Origin: Muraenolepis orangiensis
Lineage: Eukaryota > Chordata > Actinopteri > Gadiformes > Muraenolepididae
Assembly (NCBI GenBank): GCA_027704905.1
Contig: CM050999.1
Location: forward strand, 4,697,951-4,761,950
Reading direction: 5' to 3'
DNA: 64,000 nt
The first letter of the stretch is position 1; the number at the start of each line of letters is the position of its first letter. The notes beneath the pieces are model-generated. The model had not been told where the DNA came from. It did not search any database and saw only the letters and a list, made by a program, of their open reading frames with translations. This document shows, one piece after another, positions 39,566 to 52,916 of this stretch. The position numbers and the translations under genes are program-made.

Positions 39566-40695
39566 TTTTATTCAAGATTCAAGATAACTTTATTAATCCC
39601 GAGGGAAATTAAGGTGCAACAGTTGACACAGGGGGAATAAATGCACACAAAATATACTAATACCTAAAAACGAAATAACAACTAACTAAACAAAACTAGT
39701 ATAAACAAAATATAACTCAATTAACTCTAAATGAAATCTAAATGTATAGACAGATTAATTGCACAATTTACAGTATTATTACAGTAATACGTAGGTATAT
39801 ACAATACACAACAATACGTATAGTGCAAATTGGCAGTAATAAAATATTAATAAATAACTCAGATGAATACTGAAAAAGTGACGTGTGAAAAGGACCTCCT
39901 GTGGCGTCCTGTGGTGCACCTGGGTGAAATGAGTCTGTTGCTGAAGGTGCTTCTGTATGAGGTCAGCACCTGATGGAGAGGGTGAGAGTTGTTGTCAAGG
40001 ATACTACGCAGCTTGCGCAGCATCCTTCTCTCAGACACCACCAACAAGGAGTCCAGCTGGACCCCCAGGACAGCGCCAGCCTTCCTGACGATCCTGCTGA
40101 TCTTGTTGGCGTCTGCTGACCTCAACCTGCTTCCCCAGCACACGACACCGGAGAAGATGGCACTGGCTACCACCGACTGGTAGAACATCTTCAGCATCGT
40201 GTTACAAACGTTGAAGGACCGGAGCCTCCGCAGGAAGTAGAGACGGCTCTGGCCCTTCTTGTACACAGCCTCAGAGTTCTTGGCCCAGACCAGTTTGTTG
40301 TCCAGGTGAACTCCTAGGTATACTCCTAGGCCCCTGTACTCCTCATCGTTTCCCTCGCTGACACAACCAACAACTGCAGAGTTGTCTGAGAACTTCTGCA
40401 GATGGCAGGACTCTGAGTTGTACTGGAAGTCTGAGGTGTAAAGGGTGAACAGGAATGGGGAAAGAACCGTTCCCTGTGGAGCACCAGTGCTGCTGACCAC
40501 AGTGTCAGACACACAGTCCTGCAGTCTGACAAACTGTGGACGACCCGTCAAATAGTCTGTAATCCAGGAAACCAGGGAAGAGTCCACCTTCATCGCCGTC
40601 AGCTTACTCCCCAGCAGGGCAGGCCGGATGGTGTTGAACGCACTGGAGAAGTCGAAAAACATGATTCTCACAGTGCTCCCGGGTCTGTCCAAGTG
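39566..40695 (-). mobile_element. Rex1-like LINE 3' fragment (block C copy)
   Basis: Same copy as 4461-5590, with the inactivating FSDN box and internal deletion unchanged. The protein differs by one residue near the C-terminus (NRLISPRC against NRLIPPRC). Confidence 0.8.
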
Positions 40696-40916
40696 GGCGT
40701 AGGCACGATGAATTATAATTTGCTTCCGCTAAACGCTTAGGATATATGAAGAAGGTTTGGATTGGATATTGTTTTAGGCATACAATGTACACAATATAGT
40801 TGTATAAGTACACATGTCTTTGCAGTGAACATTTTATCAAAAGTTAGCTAAACACTGAGTATTTTAACGTAATCGTGGAAGCCCGGGAAGGGAGAAAAAT
40901 AAAATACTTTTCCTGC

Positions 40917-42695
40917 AAAACTTTTGCAAGATCTCGCAAAAACGTAATATAGCTCAAGTAGGCAGAATACTACTTCCAGGTCAGTTCAACCACAACAATG
41001 GAGGCCACACATCCGTGGGAGAAATGTATAGACTTTTATTTAGAAATTGGTCTAAAATATAAAGAAATAAAGTCGGTGGTTAGCACCACCACCAGGTACG
41101 GTTGTCAGATAAGTGAGAGACATGTGAAGAGAATCCTTAGTGCAAGGGGATACTTTCGTAGCACAGCGTACTCTGAGTCCTAGTTGAATTCATTAGAACC
41201 AACCACAGCACTCCGGACAGCTCCACGGTTACCGGTGGATGGATGCTAAATTGAATTGAATATTGATGTTCGGCGTTTCTTCGCAGCCAGTGCGCAGAGT
41301 TCTGGTTATGCTTGTTCGCAGACCTGAGAGACAACGGGTTCTTTGATGGAGGGTTTCTGGACAAAAACATCCTTCAGTTTTGTTGCATGGGGCTCATCCA
41401 GGTGAGTTAATAGCTTACAGTGTGTTAGGTGTGTGTATGTGAGGGAGGAGGTGTGGGAATAGTGCGGATTTAAAAGAGAGTCAGAGGAGGAGAGGCAGAG
41501 AGAGAGTCAGAGAGGAGATATTTAAAGGAGGAGGGGAGGGAGGCATGTGGATGCTATAATTTAGTGGTCTATTCTCTATTTAAGTTGATGTATGTACAGT
41601 TCTTCCGCAATGCATTTGTATATTATTTTTAACAGGAGTTGGATGACACTGCATAAGTGTGGAACGTACACACCATCAGGCCATCGAGAAACATGAATGT
41701 CCCCAGTCGGCCCAATGTGATGCATTACCTGAACTGTATGGGACAGGAGACTTCCTTTCTCCAGTTGAAGATGAACATATTCAACTGTGTAAAAATGAAT
41801 GTGTCTTTCGCCTGACCACACCGTGCGATCCAGATATTTATGAACTGTGCCATATCATCACGGTGGAGTCCACCAACAGATCCCTATCAGGCTGTGTGTA
41901 GATGCACCTGAGAGAGGCCATCGGTGCATCTTTGTAAGACAATATTCAGTTGTGTCTTGCAGGGGCCAGTAAGTTAAGCTGTAAAGTGGGTGGAGTCTTT
42001 TTATGATTTTCTCAATGCTCATCAACATACATGCACAGGGGTCTCCTGTAAAATGTATCCATGCTATATATTTATGTTTGTTTACTTTAAATGATAACCT
42101 TTTTTATGACAAATATGTCTGTTAAGCTTGATGGTTGGATCAAAAAACAACAACAATAATTTTCAGCTGGTGTTGGTTTAGAGATAAAGCTAATCAAAAG
42201 TGGAATCAAACTTCAAACTAAAAAAGCAATAAATTGAGTAAATTGTATTTAAGGAACTGGTTCCAGTTTTTGATTGTATGTATTTAATTCTGTTGGTCAG
42301 ACAAAACAAAACAAAACAAATGGAGGAACAAACATGCTACCTTGGTTACTGAATTCTCAATATCTGAATCTGTTGATTTGTTTTAAATGAAGTTGATGTA
42401 GACACCAGATCTGTTGAGGTTTTAAGAACCTTGCACAGCCTGGGTTGCCAAGCAATGGAATGTCATAGAGGGGGTAGAATATAACCGCACGGTTCATGAT
42501 GTTTTTGTTATTTATTTTGTATTGTTTCAGGCCACATATTATATATATCTTTTAGACCAATCTCAAAATAAAAGCCTATAAACTTCTCCCACGGATGTGT
42601 GGCCTCCATTGTTGTGGTTGAACTGACCTGGAAGTAGTAGCCTTCCTACGTTGAGCCATATGAAGTTTTTGCGAAATCTCGCAAAAGTACATCTT
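40917..42695. mobile_element. Integrase-type DNA transposon with TIRs (block C copy)
   Basis: Same element as 5812-7590, same TIRs and same internal deletion. Only isolated substitutions were seen (for example GATTGTATG for GATTGAATG near 42275). Confidence 0.75.
40998..41901 (+). pseudogene. Integrase-type transposase remnants (block C copy)
   Basis: The pieces match 5893-6796 exactly in reading frame: MEATHPWEKC start, RDNGFF segment, intact GTGAG donor and TTTTTAACAG acceptor, and LPELYGTGDF end. The DDE core is missing. Confidence 0.7.
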
Positions 42696-42880
42696 AAAAC
42701 GTTCCCCATCTATGGCCCTTCAGGCTCCCTACTAAAGAGCCATCTATGTCCCTTCAGGCTCCCTACTAAATACTAAAGAGCCCCAGCAATTCTACATCTA
42801 AATCTAAATCTGGAGGATTGAACCTCTTTATTGGTCACACACACACACACACACAGTGACATGTGTTTCTCTGCATTTAA

Positions 42881-43099
42881 TTCATCCTAGTATTAGGAGT
42901 ATTAACTCATCCTAGTATTAGGAGTATTAACTCATCCTAGTATTAGGAGTATTAACTCATCCTAGTATTAGGAGTATTAACTCATCCTAGTATTAGGAGT
43001 ATTAACTCATCCTAGTATTAGGAGTATTAACTCATCCTAGTATTAGGAGTATTAACTCATCCTAGTATTAGGAGTATTAACTCATCCTAGTATTAGGAG
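42881..43099. repeat. 25-bp minisatellite, 8.8 units
   Basis: Same unit as 7776-7944 with two additional copies. (CA)n microsatellite at about 42836-42855. Confidence 0.92.
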
Positions 43100-44020
43100 C
43101 AGTGGGCAGCTATTTTATATACAGCGTGGGTCTGGTGCCTTGCTCCTTAATGACTGTGTTCATTACTGTGCACTATTGGGTCTTATCACATCAATGTTAT
43201 TGTGTTTGGCAGTGAGATCGTTTACCGATGTTAACAACGGCAGGACATGTACACCATGTAAGACAAATGTACTTGATTCAAACTGGATAGACTGTATTAA
43301 CCAGTGTAAGCCTTTTAGGCCTACACACACACACACACACAATCATTTTCTAAGGTGGAAGCTTGTAAAAGTTTTGACTCAAAATGCAATACAATGCGAT
43401 GTGAATTCAATTCCTATGTTTTTATTGCCATTTTCATCTTGTCATTAGGTGGCATTGGGTCGCTTTGGACAAAAGTGTCTACTAAATGACTGTAATGTAA
43501 TTTAATGTGGCAGTGCTGTTTGTACGCAGTTGTCAGTAGCAGTGCTATTATTTTCATGGATGTATAATTAAGGTCCATGTTGTTTAATATGAAGGGGTTC
43601 CTAAAAAGGTGTAAAAAGCCAATTTGATAATGTTATGCACACATGCAGGGCAAAGGGCAGGAGCTGCTGAGCTTCATGTGAAAAATACCAAAATATGTAG
43701 ATATGTGTGTTCGTAATGATTATGTATGGGTGAAGGAAGGCAGCTGTTTCAATCTAGTGGATATTATTCTAGTATGGAGACCAACAGACCTTAATGTTTT
43801 TTTCACTATCAGTTTTGTTTCAGGGAACAATAACATAATGCATGTTAACAGACCTACAGCTTCATCAGCCAGATTGAAGACAAACTTTGTAAAACCACAT
43901 TATTGTATCTGTTATTCTTATTGAGATTTCCCTGCCTTGTATGCATGGGGATTGCGGCTACATTACACATGAGTAACATTCTAATGCAAATGCATAAATT
44001 CAACACAGATACAGTCGAAC
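43100..44020. other. Intergenic with an L2-type 3' tail at 43446-43509
   Basis: Equivalent of 7945-8865. The GTCGCTTTGGACAAAAGTGT L2-type tail is present. No gene seen. Confidence 0.6.
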
Positions 44021-44485
44021 AACGTGGATACAACCACCCTGGGCACCATCTCTTCTTCCCCCTACGGTCTGGTCACCGCAGCCTCCGTACTAAGAACTAC
44101 CAGGTTCAAGGACAGTTGTTATCCCCAGGCAGTGCGCCTGCTAGGAGTGCTGCCACTATGACTATCACTATCATAACATAGTCACCCATATAACGTTACA
44201 CTTTCATATTTTGCTGGACTTTCTGGACTCAATACATCTACTGCACCGTTCTGCACTGTACTGCCCTGTATTCATGATGCTGCTGCACTATTGCCACTTT
44301 AAAATGTTATTTGCACAATTCAACACATGTACATATCATACATCAGTGACTTTATTGTTCTTTTAATTGTCATTTTTATTGTGTATAGTATTATAGTATA
44401 GTTTATTAGGAAATGCATACTGCGGATGGGAATGAGGAGTAAGCATTCTATTGTACTTTTTTTGTAAAAAAATCTTGAACCTCAA
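44021..44485 (+). mobile_element. L2-like LINE 3' fragment (block C copy)
   Basis: Same as 8866-9330 (NHPGHHLFFPLRSG, then ACTGCGG and GGAGTAAGCATTC). I saw no difference. Confidence 0.65.
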
Positions 44486-44794
44486 CAGCTAGCTAGCATC
44501 ATTCCAACTTAAGTGCCATGAAACAGGTTAATGCATAATCAAGAGGTGGGTCTTATTGGTTCTACTGAAGGAAAATACACTCTGATATTGAGTGAGCAGC
44601 AGTATGACAAGATAACAAGAAACAAAATGACAATCACAGTTGAAACCAAAACCAAAGTGTTTGTTATGTCATAAAGCAACTTCTAGACAAGACAAAGAAT
44701 GGTGGATGAATTGTACACATTTTACATTTAGAATAGTAAGAATGACTGATCTGTAGCTCATTATAATGTCTTGGCAAGATATTGTTTTTATTAA
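44486..44794. other. Intergenic, no gene seen
   Basis: Equivalent of 9331-9639. Confidence 0.6.
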
Positions 44795-45537
44795 CAATAA
44801 TAATAATAATAATAAATTAAATTAGAGTTTAATTAGAGTAGACAAAACTCAAAGTGCTACAGAGTAAAATGTTTTAAATAAAACAACTAAAAGCAGTGAC
44901 ATTTACGCCGGCATGGCAACAAGTGGGGTTTTTAAAAATCGAGTGAAAGGCTATTCTAAAAAGATGCGTTTTTAGGCCTTTTTTAAAAGCTTCCACAGTC
45001 TGTGGTGTCCTCAGCTGGTTTGGGAGGGCATTCCACAGTCTGTGGTGTCCTCAGCTGGTTTGGGAGGGCGTTCCACAGTCTGTGGTGTCCTCAGCTGGTT
45101 TGGGAGAGCGTTCCACAGTCTCGGAGCAGCGGAGCAGAAGGCTCGGTCTCCCATGGTTTTCAGTTTGGTCCTGGGGGGAAGGAGGAGGTTTGCCTTTTCA
45201 GAGTGTAGGCTCCTGGTGGAGGTTTGTGGGGTGAGATGTTCTTTGATGTATGAGGGAGCATTTCCATGAATGCACTGATAGGTGAAGAGGGTGATTTTGT
45301 AGTCAATCCTGAGTGAGACCGGGAGCCAGTGTAATGATTTGAGTATGGGTGTGATGTGTTCATACTTCCGCACTCTCATCAGGATCCTAGCAGCGCTGTT
45401 CTGGATGTATTGCAGCTTCTGGATGTTCTTGCTAGGAATCCCAATGAGAAGTGCGTTACAGTAGTCTAGCCTGGAGGAGACAAAGGCGTGGACAAGCTTT
45501 TCAGCTTCTGACAGACTGAGTGTGGGGCGGAGTATAT

Positions 45538-46299
45538 TTATATTACTGAGGTGGTAGAAGGAGGTATTGCATGTTTGTTTGATGTGGGTCTGAGGTGAGG
45601 ATCCATTTTAACACCCAGATTGGTAACAGTTGATGAGAGTGAAATGTTCTGACCGGAGAAGGTGATGCTGGTGATGGAGGATGAAAGGACCTGATGTGGA
45701 GTGCCAACTAGAATGGCTTCAGTCTTGGAGCTGTTTAATTGAAGGAAGTTGTGCTTCATCCACACCTTTATCTCCTCCAGGCATGTGGTTATGTTGGATG
45801 ATGGCAGAGGTGCGGAGGGGGTTGGGTTTGTTCTGATGTAGAGCTGTGTGTCATCAGCATAGCAATGGAATGATATTCCATGCCGGCTGATGACACAACC
45901 AAGGGGGGACATGTATATGGTGAAAAGGGTGGGGCCGAGGACTGATCCTTGAGGGACACCACAGTTCACAGAGTGTGTTTGGGATTTTGCCGCTCCCAAG
46001 GTGACGTGCTCAGTCCTCCCGGTGAGATATGAGGTGAACCAGTTTAGGGCAGAGTCAGAGAGTCCAATTGTCGAGCGAAGACGATGGAGTAGAATGTCAT
46101 GGTCGACGGTGTCAAATGCTGCAGTTAGATCCAGGAGGATGAGGAGTGATGGAGATCCGGTGTCAGCTGTCATCAGCAGGTCATTGGTCACCCTGACTAA
46201 GGCAGTTTCTGTACTGTGGCTTTGGCGGAAACCAGACTGGAATTTTTCAAAGGTTTTCGAGGTTATTGTGTTTGAGATGTTTGTGAATCTGAATGGCAA
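45538..46299 (-). pseudogene. L2 LINE reverse transcriptase domain (block C copy)
   Basis: 253 codons, identical in translation to 10383-11144, with the YADDTQLYIR box intact. Confidence 0.8.
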
Positions 46300-46802
46300 T
46301 TACTTTCTCCAGCACCTTTGATAGAAATGGCAGGTTGGAGATGGGTCTGTAATTAGCAAGGACTTCAGGGTCTAAGATGGGTTTTTGAGGAGTGGTTTGA
46401 AGCTTTTAATGGGGATGGAACATGACCAGACTGGATGGAGTGGTTTATCACTGAAGTGATCAGGGGATTTATGGCACAAATGTTAGATTTGACCAGGGCT
46501 GTGGGAAAGGGGTCCAGGGCACAGGTGGAGGGTTTCATATTTTTGATGATGGCCTCAACTTCATGCAAAGAGACTGGGTAGTTCGGGCTGGGAGTTGGCG
46601 GTCAGGACTGGCAGAGCAGCGGAGTTTGAGAGGAGAGAGCGGATGGTCTCTACTTTTTTCCTAAAAAATGCGATGAAATTGTCACACTGCTCCTCTGTGG
46701 TGTCTTTGTGTAAGGGAGTCTGAGGTTGGAGGAGATGATTTATGGTGGATTGCTTGGAGTTGGTTGCTTGGTTGCTTGAATGGTTGCTTGGAGTTGCCAG
46801 GG

Positions 46803-47755
46803 CTATTGTTGATGATAGTGGAGTAGAATTTTGACCGTGTGTCTCTGAGGGACTTTGCATAGGCCTTTTGGTGGTCTGTGAACAGTGAGTTCAGAAACCT
46901 TGAGGCGCCGCTCGAGGACACGCCCCACTGTCTTCATTTTCCGCAGCTCGCAGGTGAACCAGGGGGCTGAGCGTGTGAAAGTGGCTGTTCTTGTTTTGAT
47001 AGGGGCATGGAGATCCAGGAGATTACGCAGAAATGTATTGTAAAAGTCCACAGATTCATTGACTGATGTAGGAGTAATTGTGGAGAGATGCTGGAGATCC
47101 AAAGTCATGGTGTCGGGGTTGATGTTTTTCAGATTTCGGAAACGGATTTGACTCTTGGGTTTGGTGTAGGGTAGCAGGAGCGGCAGCTCCATTGAGATGG
47201 CCTTGTGATCCGACACACCTAGATCGTTCACTGATAGTTTACTAATGGGGGCAGAGTTTGTGATAACAAGGTCCAGTGTGTGTCCCCTAGTGTGTGTGGG
47301 GACATCAACTTAATGTGTTAGGTTGAGGCAGTCCAGAAGGTGTAGGAAATTGTCTGCATAGTGACAGGAGGGGGTGTCAACGTGAATATTTATAAGAGGT
47401 AGCGCAGAGTGTAGTGAGAAGAAGAAGTCGTACATCTCTGGGATGAAAGCTGAGTTGGGTTTGGGTGGCCGGTAGATGAGAAGTATTGTCAGTGGGAGGG
47501 GAGATTTACATTTAAATCCAAGGCATTCAAATGAGGATAGCACAGGCAGAGGCAGGGGGGACAGTTCCAGTGCATTTCTATGTATTATTGCTAAGCTGCC
47601 ACCACGACCAGTGCCGCAAGCTTTTTCTAGGTAGCTGTAGCCAGGGGGACAGACTTAATTTACGGCAGAGTAAACCTCAGGCTGTTGCCACGTTTCCGTG
47701 AGGCACATAAAGTCTATTCCCTTGTCCATGATGTGGTCTTGTATGAATGATGATT
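46803..47755 (-). pseudogene. L2 LINE endonuclease and linker (block C copy)
   Basis: Same three frame-shifted pieces as at 11648-12600, including SDHKAISMELPL. Confidence 0.68.
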
Positions 47756-48982
47756 TGTTTGTAAGGGATTGTGCATTAGACAGTTATATTTTTACTGTGG
47801 ATGAAATGGTGGATTTCTGTAGGGTCCAGAGTAAACTGGAATCCACGTTTTTCACACAGCTCAGTGTGTAGCAGTCTCGCGGTGTTTCCCATGCTATTAA
47901 CACCGAGCGCGTCAGTGCTCTGATGACGCTGCAGACGTGCGACAGTGGTCCAGATGGAAGGAATGGATGATACAGGCGGGCATGGTTGGTGGTAGTCAAG
48001 CTTTCTACGAGAGCCTCTGTGGATGTAACAAGGTCGGCGTAGTAGTCCAAGGTGTTGGCTGAGATGCACGTTGGGGTTGTGTGGTTGTTGAGACTCAGCA
48101 GTTGCGGGATGGAATACTTTGACATCATGCCGGTGGGCGCAGGTTCTCGTCTGGAGCTAGCAGTTAGCCAGACAGAAAACTGTTAACCAATATGAGATGG
48201 TGATCCATAGCATGGCAGGAGGAGAAGAAGCTGGGAGAAGCTGTCTGTGTCAAAGCAGCAGGTTAGCCGGCAGGCTGTTTGACGGCTAACTGTGGAGGCA
48301 GCTGTCCTAGCTGACAAGGGCTAACCGCACCGGGAAAGTTGAAAGGCTATCCAGGAGATACTTCACAGTAGCGATGGTGAACAGTGATGGATATATTGTG
48401 GCCCAATAGTAACCAGTCCGGGAGTCCGGGAGCCGCTGATAGCAGCGGAAGGTGAGCAACAGGTAGGGGCGGTTATCCAAAACACGGTTTGTATTTTAGA
48501 TACAGTCAGCAAAAGATATGTTAGTTGTTGAACGGTAACATCTTACAACAACGAAAAGAAAAAAATACTTAAACTAGAGCTAGAGCTAGAAGGAGAAGCG
48601 GCAAACAAGCAGCGCCAGCGTCCTCTTACCTCCTCCTTGTCATGACATAGATGCATTTTAATATCACACTAGACGTAGATGCATGTGGAAGGCTATACAT
48701 TTGAGTATATCTTTTGAGTATATTATGTAATACCCATCACATTCATGATACCATATGAATAGACTAAATGAATGAAGCCAAGATTGTTAGACAGAATGAG
48801 TTATCAAATTGTGATGAGTACGTTTCGGTTTTATGCAAAGTAGGCATTAACTGCATATGAATGTAAAGTAATTTCATAAATTTTCTTTTTTATAATACTA
48901 TATATTATATATTATACTATATATTCGGCCGAAGCCAGCGCCGCCTGAGGAGACCAGCCTGCTGAACATCTCGGAGGCGGAT

Positions 48983-49917
48983 GTGCGCTGCACCTTCAAG
49001 CGGTTGAACATCCGTAAGGCGGCAGGCCCCGACGACATCCCGGGCCGTGTCCTCAGAGCATGCGCAGACCAGTTGGCAGGAGTCTTTGCAGACATCTTCA
49101 ACCTCTCCCTGTCCCAGGCTGTTGTTCCTGCGGTCTTCAAGATGTCCACCATCGTGCCTGTCCCTAAACAACTCAAGGTAATATGCCTGAACGACTATAG
49201 ACCTGTAGCCCTCACCTCATTGGTCAGCAAATGCTTCAAGAGGTTGGTCAAGGACTTTATTTGCTCTGTGTTACCTGCCACGCTGGACCCATGGCAATTT
49301 GCATATCGTCAAAACAGATCCACGGATGACGCAATTGCCATGGCCCTCCACACTGCCCTTTCCCACCTGGAGGGAAATAACTGTTATGTGTGGATGCTGT
49401 TTGTGGACTACAGCTCAGCATTCAACACGATAGTTCCTGCCAAGCTCGATACCAAGCTTAGAGGTCTAGGCATGCCCCCATCCACGTGCAGCTGGATACT
49501 GGACCTCCTGTTGGACCGCCGCAAGGTGGTGAGGATGGGCAGCACCACCATAGAGCCACTGACCCTAGACACGGGAGCCCCCAAGGGATGCGTGCTGAGC
49601 CCTCTCCTCTACTCCCTCTACACCCACGACTGCATGGCTATGCACAGTTCCAACGTCATCATCAAGTTTGCTGATGACACGACAGTGATGGGCCTGATCG
49701 CCGGCAACGACGAGACAGCCTACAGGGAGGAGTCACTGCAGCAGTGGTATCCGGAGAACCGCCTCGCCCTCAACGTCAAGAAGACCAAGGAGCTGATCGT
49801 GGACTACAGGAAGCAGAGAGGACACGCCCCTATGTCCATCGACGGTGTTGTAGTAGAGAGGGTCAGCAGCTTCAAGTTCCTCGGTGTGCACATATCCGAG
49901 GACCTCACATGGTCCAC
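48983..49917 (+). pseudogene. LINE reverse transcriptase 5' portion (block C copy)
   Basis: Translation identical to 13828-14762, including KFADDTTVMG. Confidence 0.8.
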
Positions 49918-50421
49918 GTGTAACAGAGTTGGGAATGCATTTTCGGAAATTTGTATTTCCAACCTGTGTATGATTCTGTTGAGTGTGTGTGTGAATTTTA
50001 TTTAAAGGAGTTGTGTTTTATTTTGTTGTATTTTATCAATGTTTCCTGTGGAAACGCCTTTTGTGTATCTCCCGATCTGTTGTACCTCCTGGGTTTCCGT
50101 TTGCATTGCTACGGGTAAGTCGTGGGGAAACATGTCTTGGGGGTGTTTGAGTGTGTTCGTGATTGTGTTAACTTTAATGTTGTTGTTTTTTATATGAATT
50201 GTTCATTGTGATTGTTCATGTGTTGTTCATGCTGTTTTGCATTGTTTTGACTGTTGGTTTGGGTGTTTTAGTACAATGATTTTGGCGCAAATTGTGTAAT
50301 GGTGTTCCGCTGTTTTCCCTGTAGTCTAGCATGGCGCCAGGGACAATTAAACATTATGTTGCTATTTTTACTTGCAGACGCAGAAGTAAATAAGAAATTA
50401 TATATTGTCTTCTGCAGGTAT

Positions 50422-50954
50422 TGTCACAATGGCTATTTACCCTGCCTCCACTAGGGGGCAGTGGCACCTGCATTTACATTTCCCCCACACCTGCAGCGCA
50501 TGATAATCAGCCGGCCTATTTAAGTCTACCCCGCACACTCATACTTTGCCAGATTGTTCCTTGACTAATGCAAGACTCTCCAGTGTTTACCTCCGGACCG
50601 ATTTCCCGTTGCCGACCCTGCCTGCCCTGGACCTGCACGCCCTGTCTGGTTCCTGATCTACCGCCCGTCCCTGACTACGCTTCTGCCTGCCCCTGCCTGG
50701 TTCATGATCTACCGCCCGTCCCTGTCTACGCTTCTGCCTGCCCCTGCCTAGTTCCTGATCTACCACCCGTCCCTGACTATGCTTCTGCCTGCCCCTGCCT
50801 GGTTTGTCTACCCTGCCCCGGTTCTGATCGCCTGCTGGTCCCCGACTACGTCTCTGCCTGTCCCTGTCTGTGTGTGATATTTATCCCAATAAATACCACT
50901 ACCTGCCTTTGGTGTCTGTGTGCAGCTCTTGGGTCCAAGCCTAAACCCGTGACA
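50422..50954 (+). mobile_element. Left LTR of truncated Gypsy (block C copy)
   Basis: 533 bp, as at 15267-15799. The CTCF-like CCACTAGGGGGCAG is at 50448-50461. Confidence 0.82.
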
Positions 50955-51337
50955 GAACAATCTGGCCACTATGGACCCAGCGCACACCCCCACACCGGAG
51001 GACCGCCTCGAGAGGGCTGACCCAAGGACGCCCTCTCTCATCACAGCGGACACCTGTCGGCGCTGGCCCAGTCGATCGTGGCACTAGAGCGGCAGTAGGG
51101 TTGCTCGTCACGCGGATCCAGCAGCGTGAGGAGACCCTGACTCCGCCGGGTGCTTCAGCCGATGTTCCCACCTCCGCTCTACCCGCACCGCCGTTTCAGC
51201 GCCGACGCCGCGGGAGGCCGCATCAGATCCCCGGATAGGGACTCCGGAGCGCTATGCTGAGATGCGGAGGGCTGTAACCCCTTCATCACCAACTGTTCGC
51301 CCTGCAGCCGCACACCTTCGCCTCCGAGGCTAAGAGG

Positions 51338-52087
51338 GTGGCATTTACCGTCAACCACCTGACCGGTAGAGCGCGGTTGTGGGGAACAGCTGAGTGGGAG
51401 CGACAGACGCCGGCTTGTGCGTCTTTACGGGAGTTTTCCGCGGAGCTACGGAGGGTCTTCGGAGCCGTTCCGCTGGGCCCTGACTCCTCGGGGGGACTTT
51501 CCAAATTGTGTCAGGGTACCCACTCGGTCGTTGATTACGCCATAGACTTCCAAACCCGGGCTCGTCTGAGCGACTGGAACGTGGCCGCGCAGTGTGACGT
51601 GTTTCTCGCGGGTCTGGCCGACTACGTCAAGGACGAGTTGGTTCCGTTTGATCTACTGCCGTCGCTTGACGGACTCATTAAGTTAGCATCACGGGTGGAT
51701 CAACGCGTGCTGGCGCGGAGACAGGAGCGACGACAGTCGGGGGCCAGCCAGTTACGGGTGAGACAAACCTCTCGACTGTTCCCCAATCAGAGACCCTTGT
51801 GCCATGCCCGACTGCTGTTTGCTGATGGTTCTCACACCATCGCGACATTCATTGACTCTGGCGCCGATGTCAACATCATTGATGAGAACCTTGCGCTGCC
51901 GTTGGGCATCGGTCACGTTCCCCTACCCCGTCCCGTTCCGGCAAATGCCCTGGATGGCCATCTCCTGGGTACCGTCTCCCATCAGACCATGCCGGTCCGC
52001 ATGCTTTTATCCGGTAACCACCACGAAACCATCCAATTCTACATCTTGCGGTCTCCTCAGCTCCCCCTGATCCTGGGCTACCCCTGA
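51338..52087 (+). pseudogene. Gypsy gag-protease open stretch
   Basis: 249 codons: gag VAFTVNHLTGRARLWGTAEW, LREFSAELRRVFGAVPLG and DYAIDFQTRARLSDWNVAAQ, then the aspartic protease LLFADGSHTIATFIDSGADV with an intact DSG, and RMLLSGNHHETIQFYILRSP ending LGYP and stop. The zinc knuckle normally between gag and protease is missing (RRQSGASQLRVRQTSRLFP passes straight to PLCHARLLFADG). Gag upstream of 51338 is frame-broken, so no native start is assigned. Block B has lost nearly all of this. Confidence 0.72.
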
Positions 52088-52130
52088 CTCCGCCGCCATA
52101 ACCCTCACATCGACTGGGCCACGGGAGCCA

Positions 52131-52916
52131 TTGTGGGGTGGAGTCCCTCCTGCCATCAGGTCTGCCTTAAGCAGGCCGCCGCGCCCCAGCGTTTCTTCCT
52201 CCCCTGCTCCGGATCTGGCCGGGGTACTGGTGGAGTACCACGATTTTCGGGAGGTGTTCAGCAAGGCCAAAGCAACGTCGTTACCCCCTCACCGCACGTA
52301 CGATTCTGCCATTGACCTCCACCCTGATACGTCGCCCCCGAAGGGCCGCCTGTATTCCCTGTCCGCACCTGAGAGAGGGGCCATGGAGGCATACATCAGC
52401 GATTTCAGGTTTTTCTCTCGGCGACTAACACCGGCAGAGAGAAATTACGACATTGGGAATCGGGAGCTCTTAGCGGTGAAGTTGTCCTTGGAAGAATGGC
52501 GCCACTGGCTTGAAGGGACCGAGTTGCCCTTCCTGGTTTGGACTGACCACAATAACCTGGAGTACATCCAGTCCGCCAGGAGGCTGAACTCCCGACCAGG
52601 TGGTCCCTGGAAACGATATATTGTCTTCTGCAGGAAAATAAAGTTTGAGTCTGTCGTCGTCCCCGATCCTGTACTTTCCACGACCGTTACACACGCACAC
52701 CACACACGTGGTGAAAAGGGGCCAACAACGCCTGTATTTCCTCAGGCGTCTGAGGAAATTCAGCATGGGCCCTCGCATCCTGAGAACATTCTACACCGGC
52801 ACAATCGAGAGTGTTCTTACAGGGTGTATCACCGCCTGGTACGGGAACTGCACCGCACTCGAGTGCAGAGCGTTTCAAAGGGTGGTGCGGACGGCCCAGT
52901 ATATCGTTGGAGGTGA
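52131..52916 (+). other. Chimeric 261-codon open frame across three elements (block C copy)
   Basis: Same frame as 16139-16924, with the same translation: Gypsy RT/RNase H, LTR remainder, then LINE in a foreign frame. Confidence 0.6.

Larger units (their letters stand above)
44795..48635 (-). mobile_element. L2-clade LINE (block C copy)
   Basis: Same near full-length copy as 9640-13480, with the same frameshifts and the same threefold 40-bp duplication near the 3' end of the coding region (45000-45120). Shared inactivating changes show the two blocks derive from one already-dead insertion. Confidence 0.85.
50419..52615 (+). mobile_element. 3'-truncated Gypsy element, longer block C form
   Basis: Left LTR 50422-50954, then gag-protease sequence that includes the 837 bp (51075-51911) missing from block B. 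Then come RT N-terminus fused to RNase H and the truncation at RRLNSRP. The 19-bp direct repeat ATATATTGTCTTCTGCAGG flanks it (50400-50418 and 52616-52634). This form is ancestral to the block B form because the deletion joint has 3-bp microhomology (TCG). Confidence 0.8.
49919..52691 (+). mobile_element. Solo LTR interrupted by Gypsy fragment (block C copy)
   Basis: TGTAAC at 49919 and GTTACA ending 52691, with CACG on both sides (49915-49918 and 52692-52695). Same nest as in block B. Confidence 0.75.
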
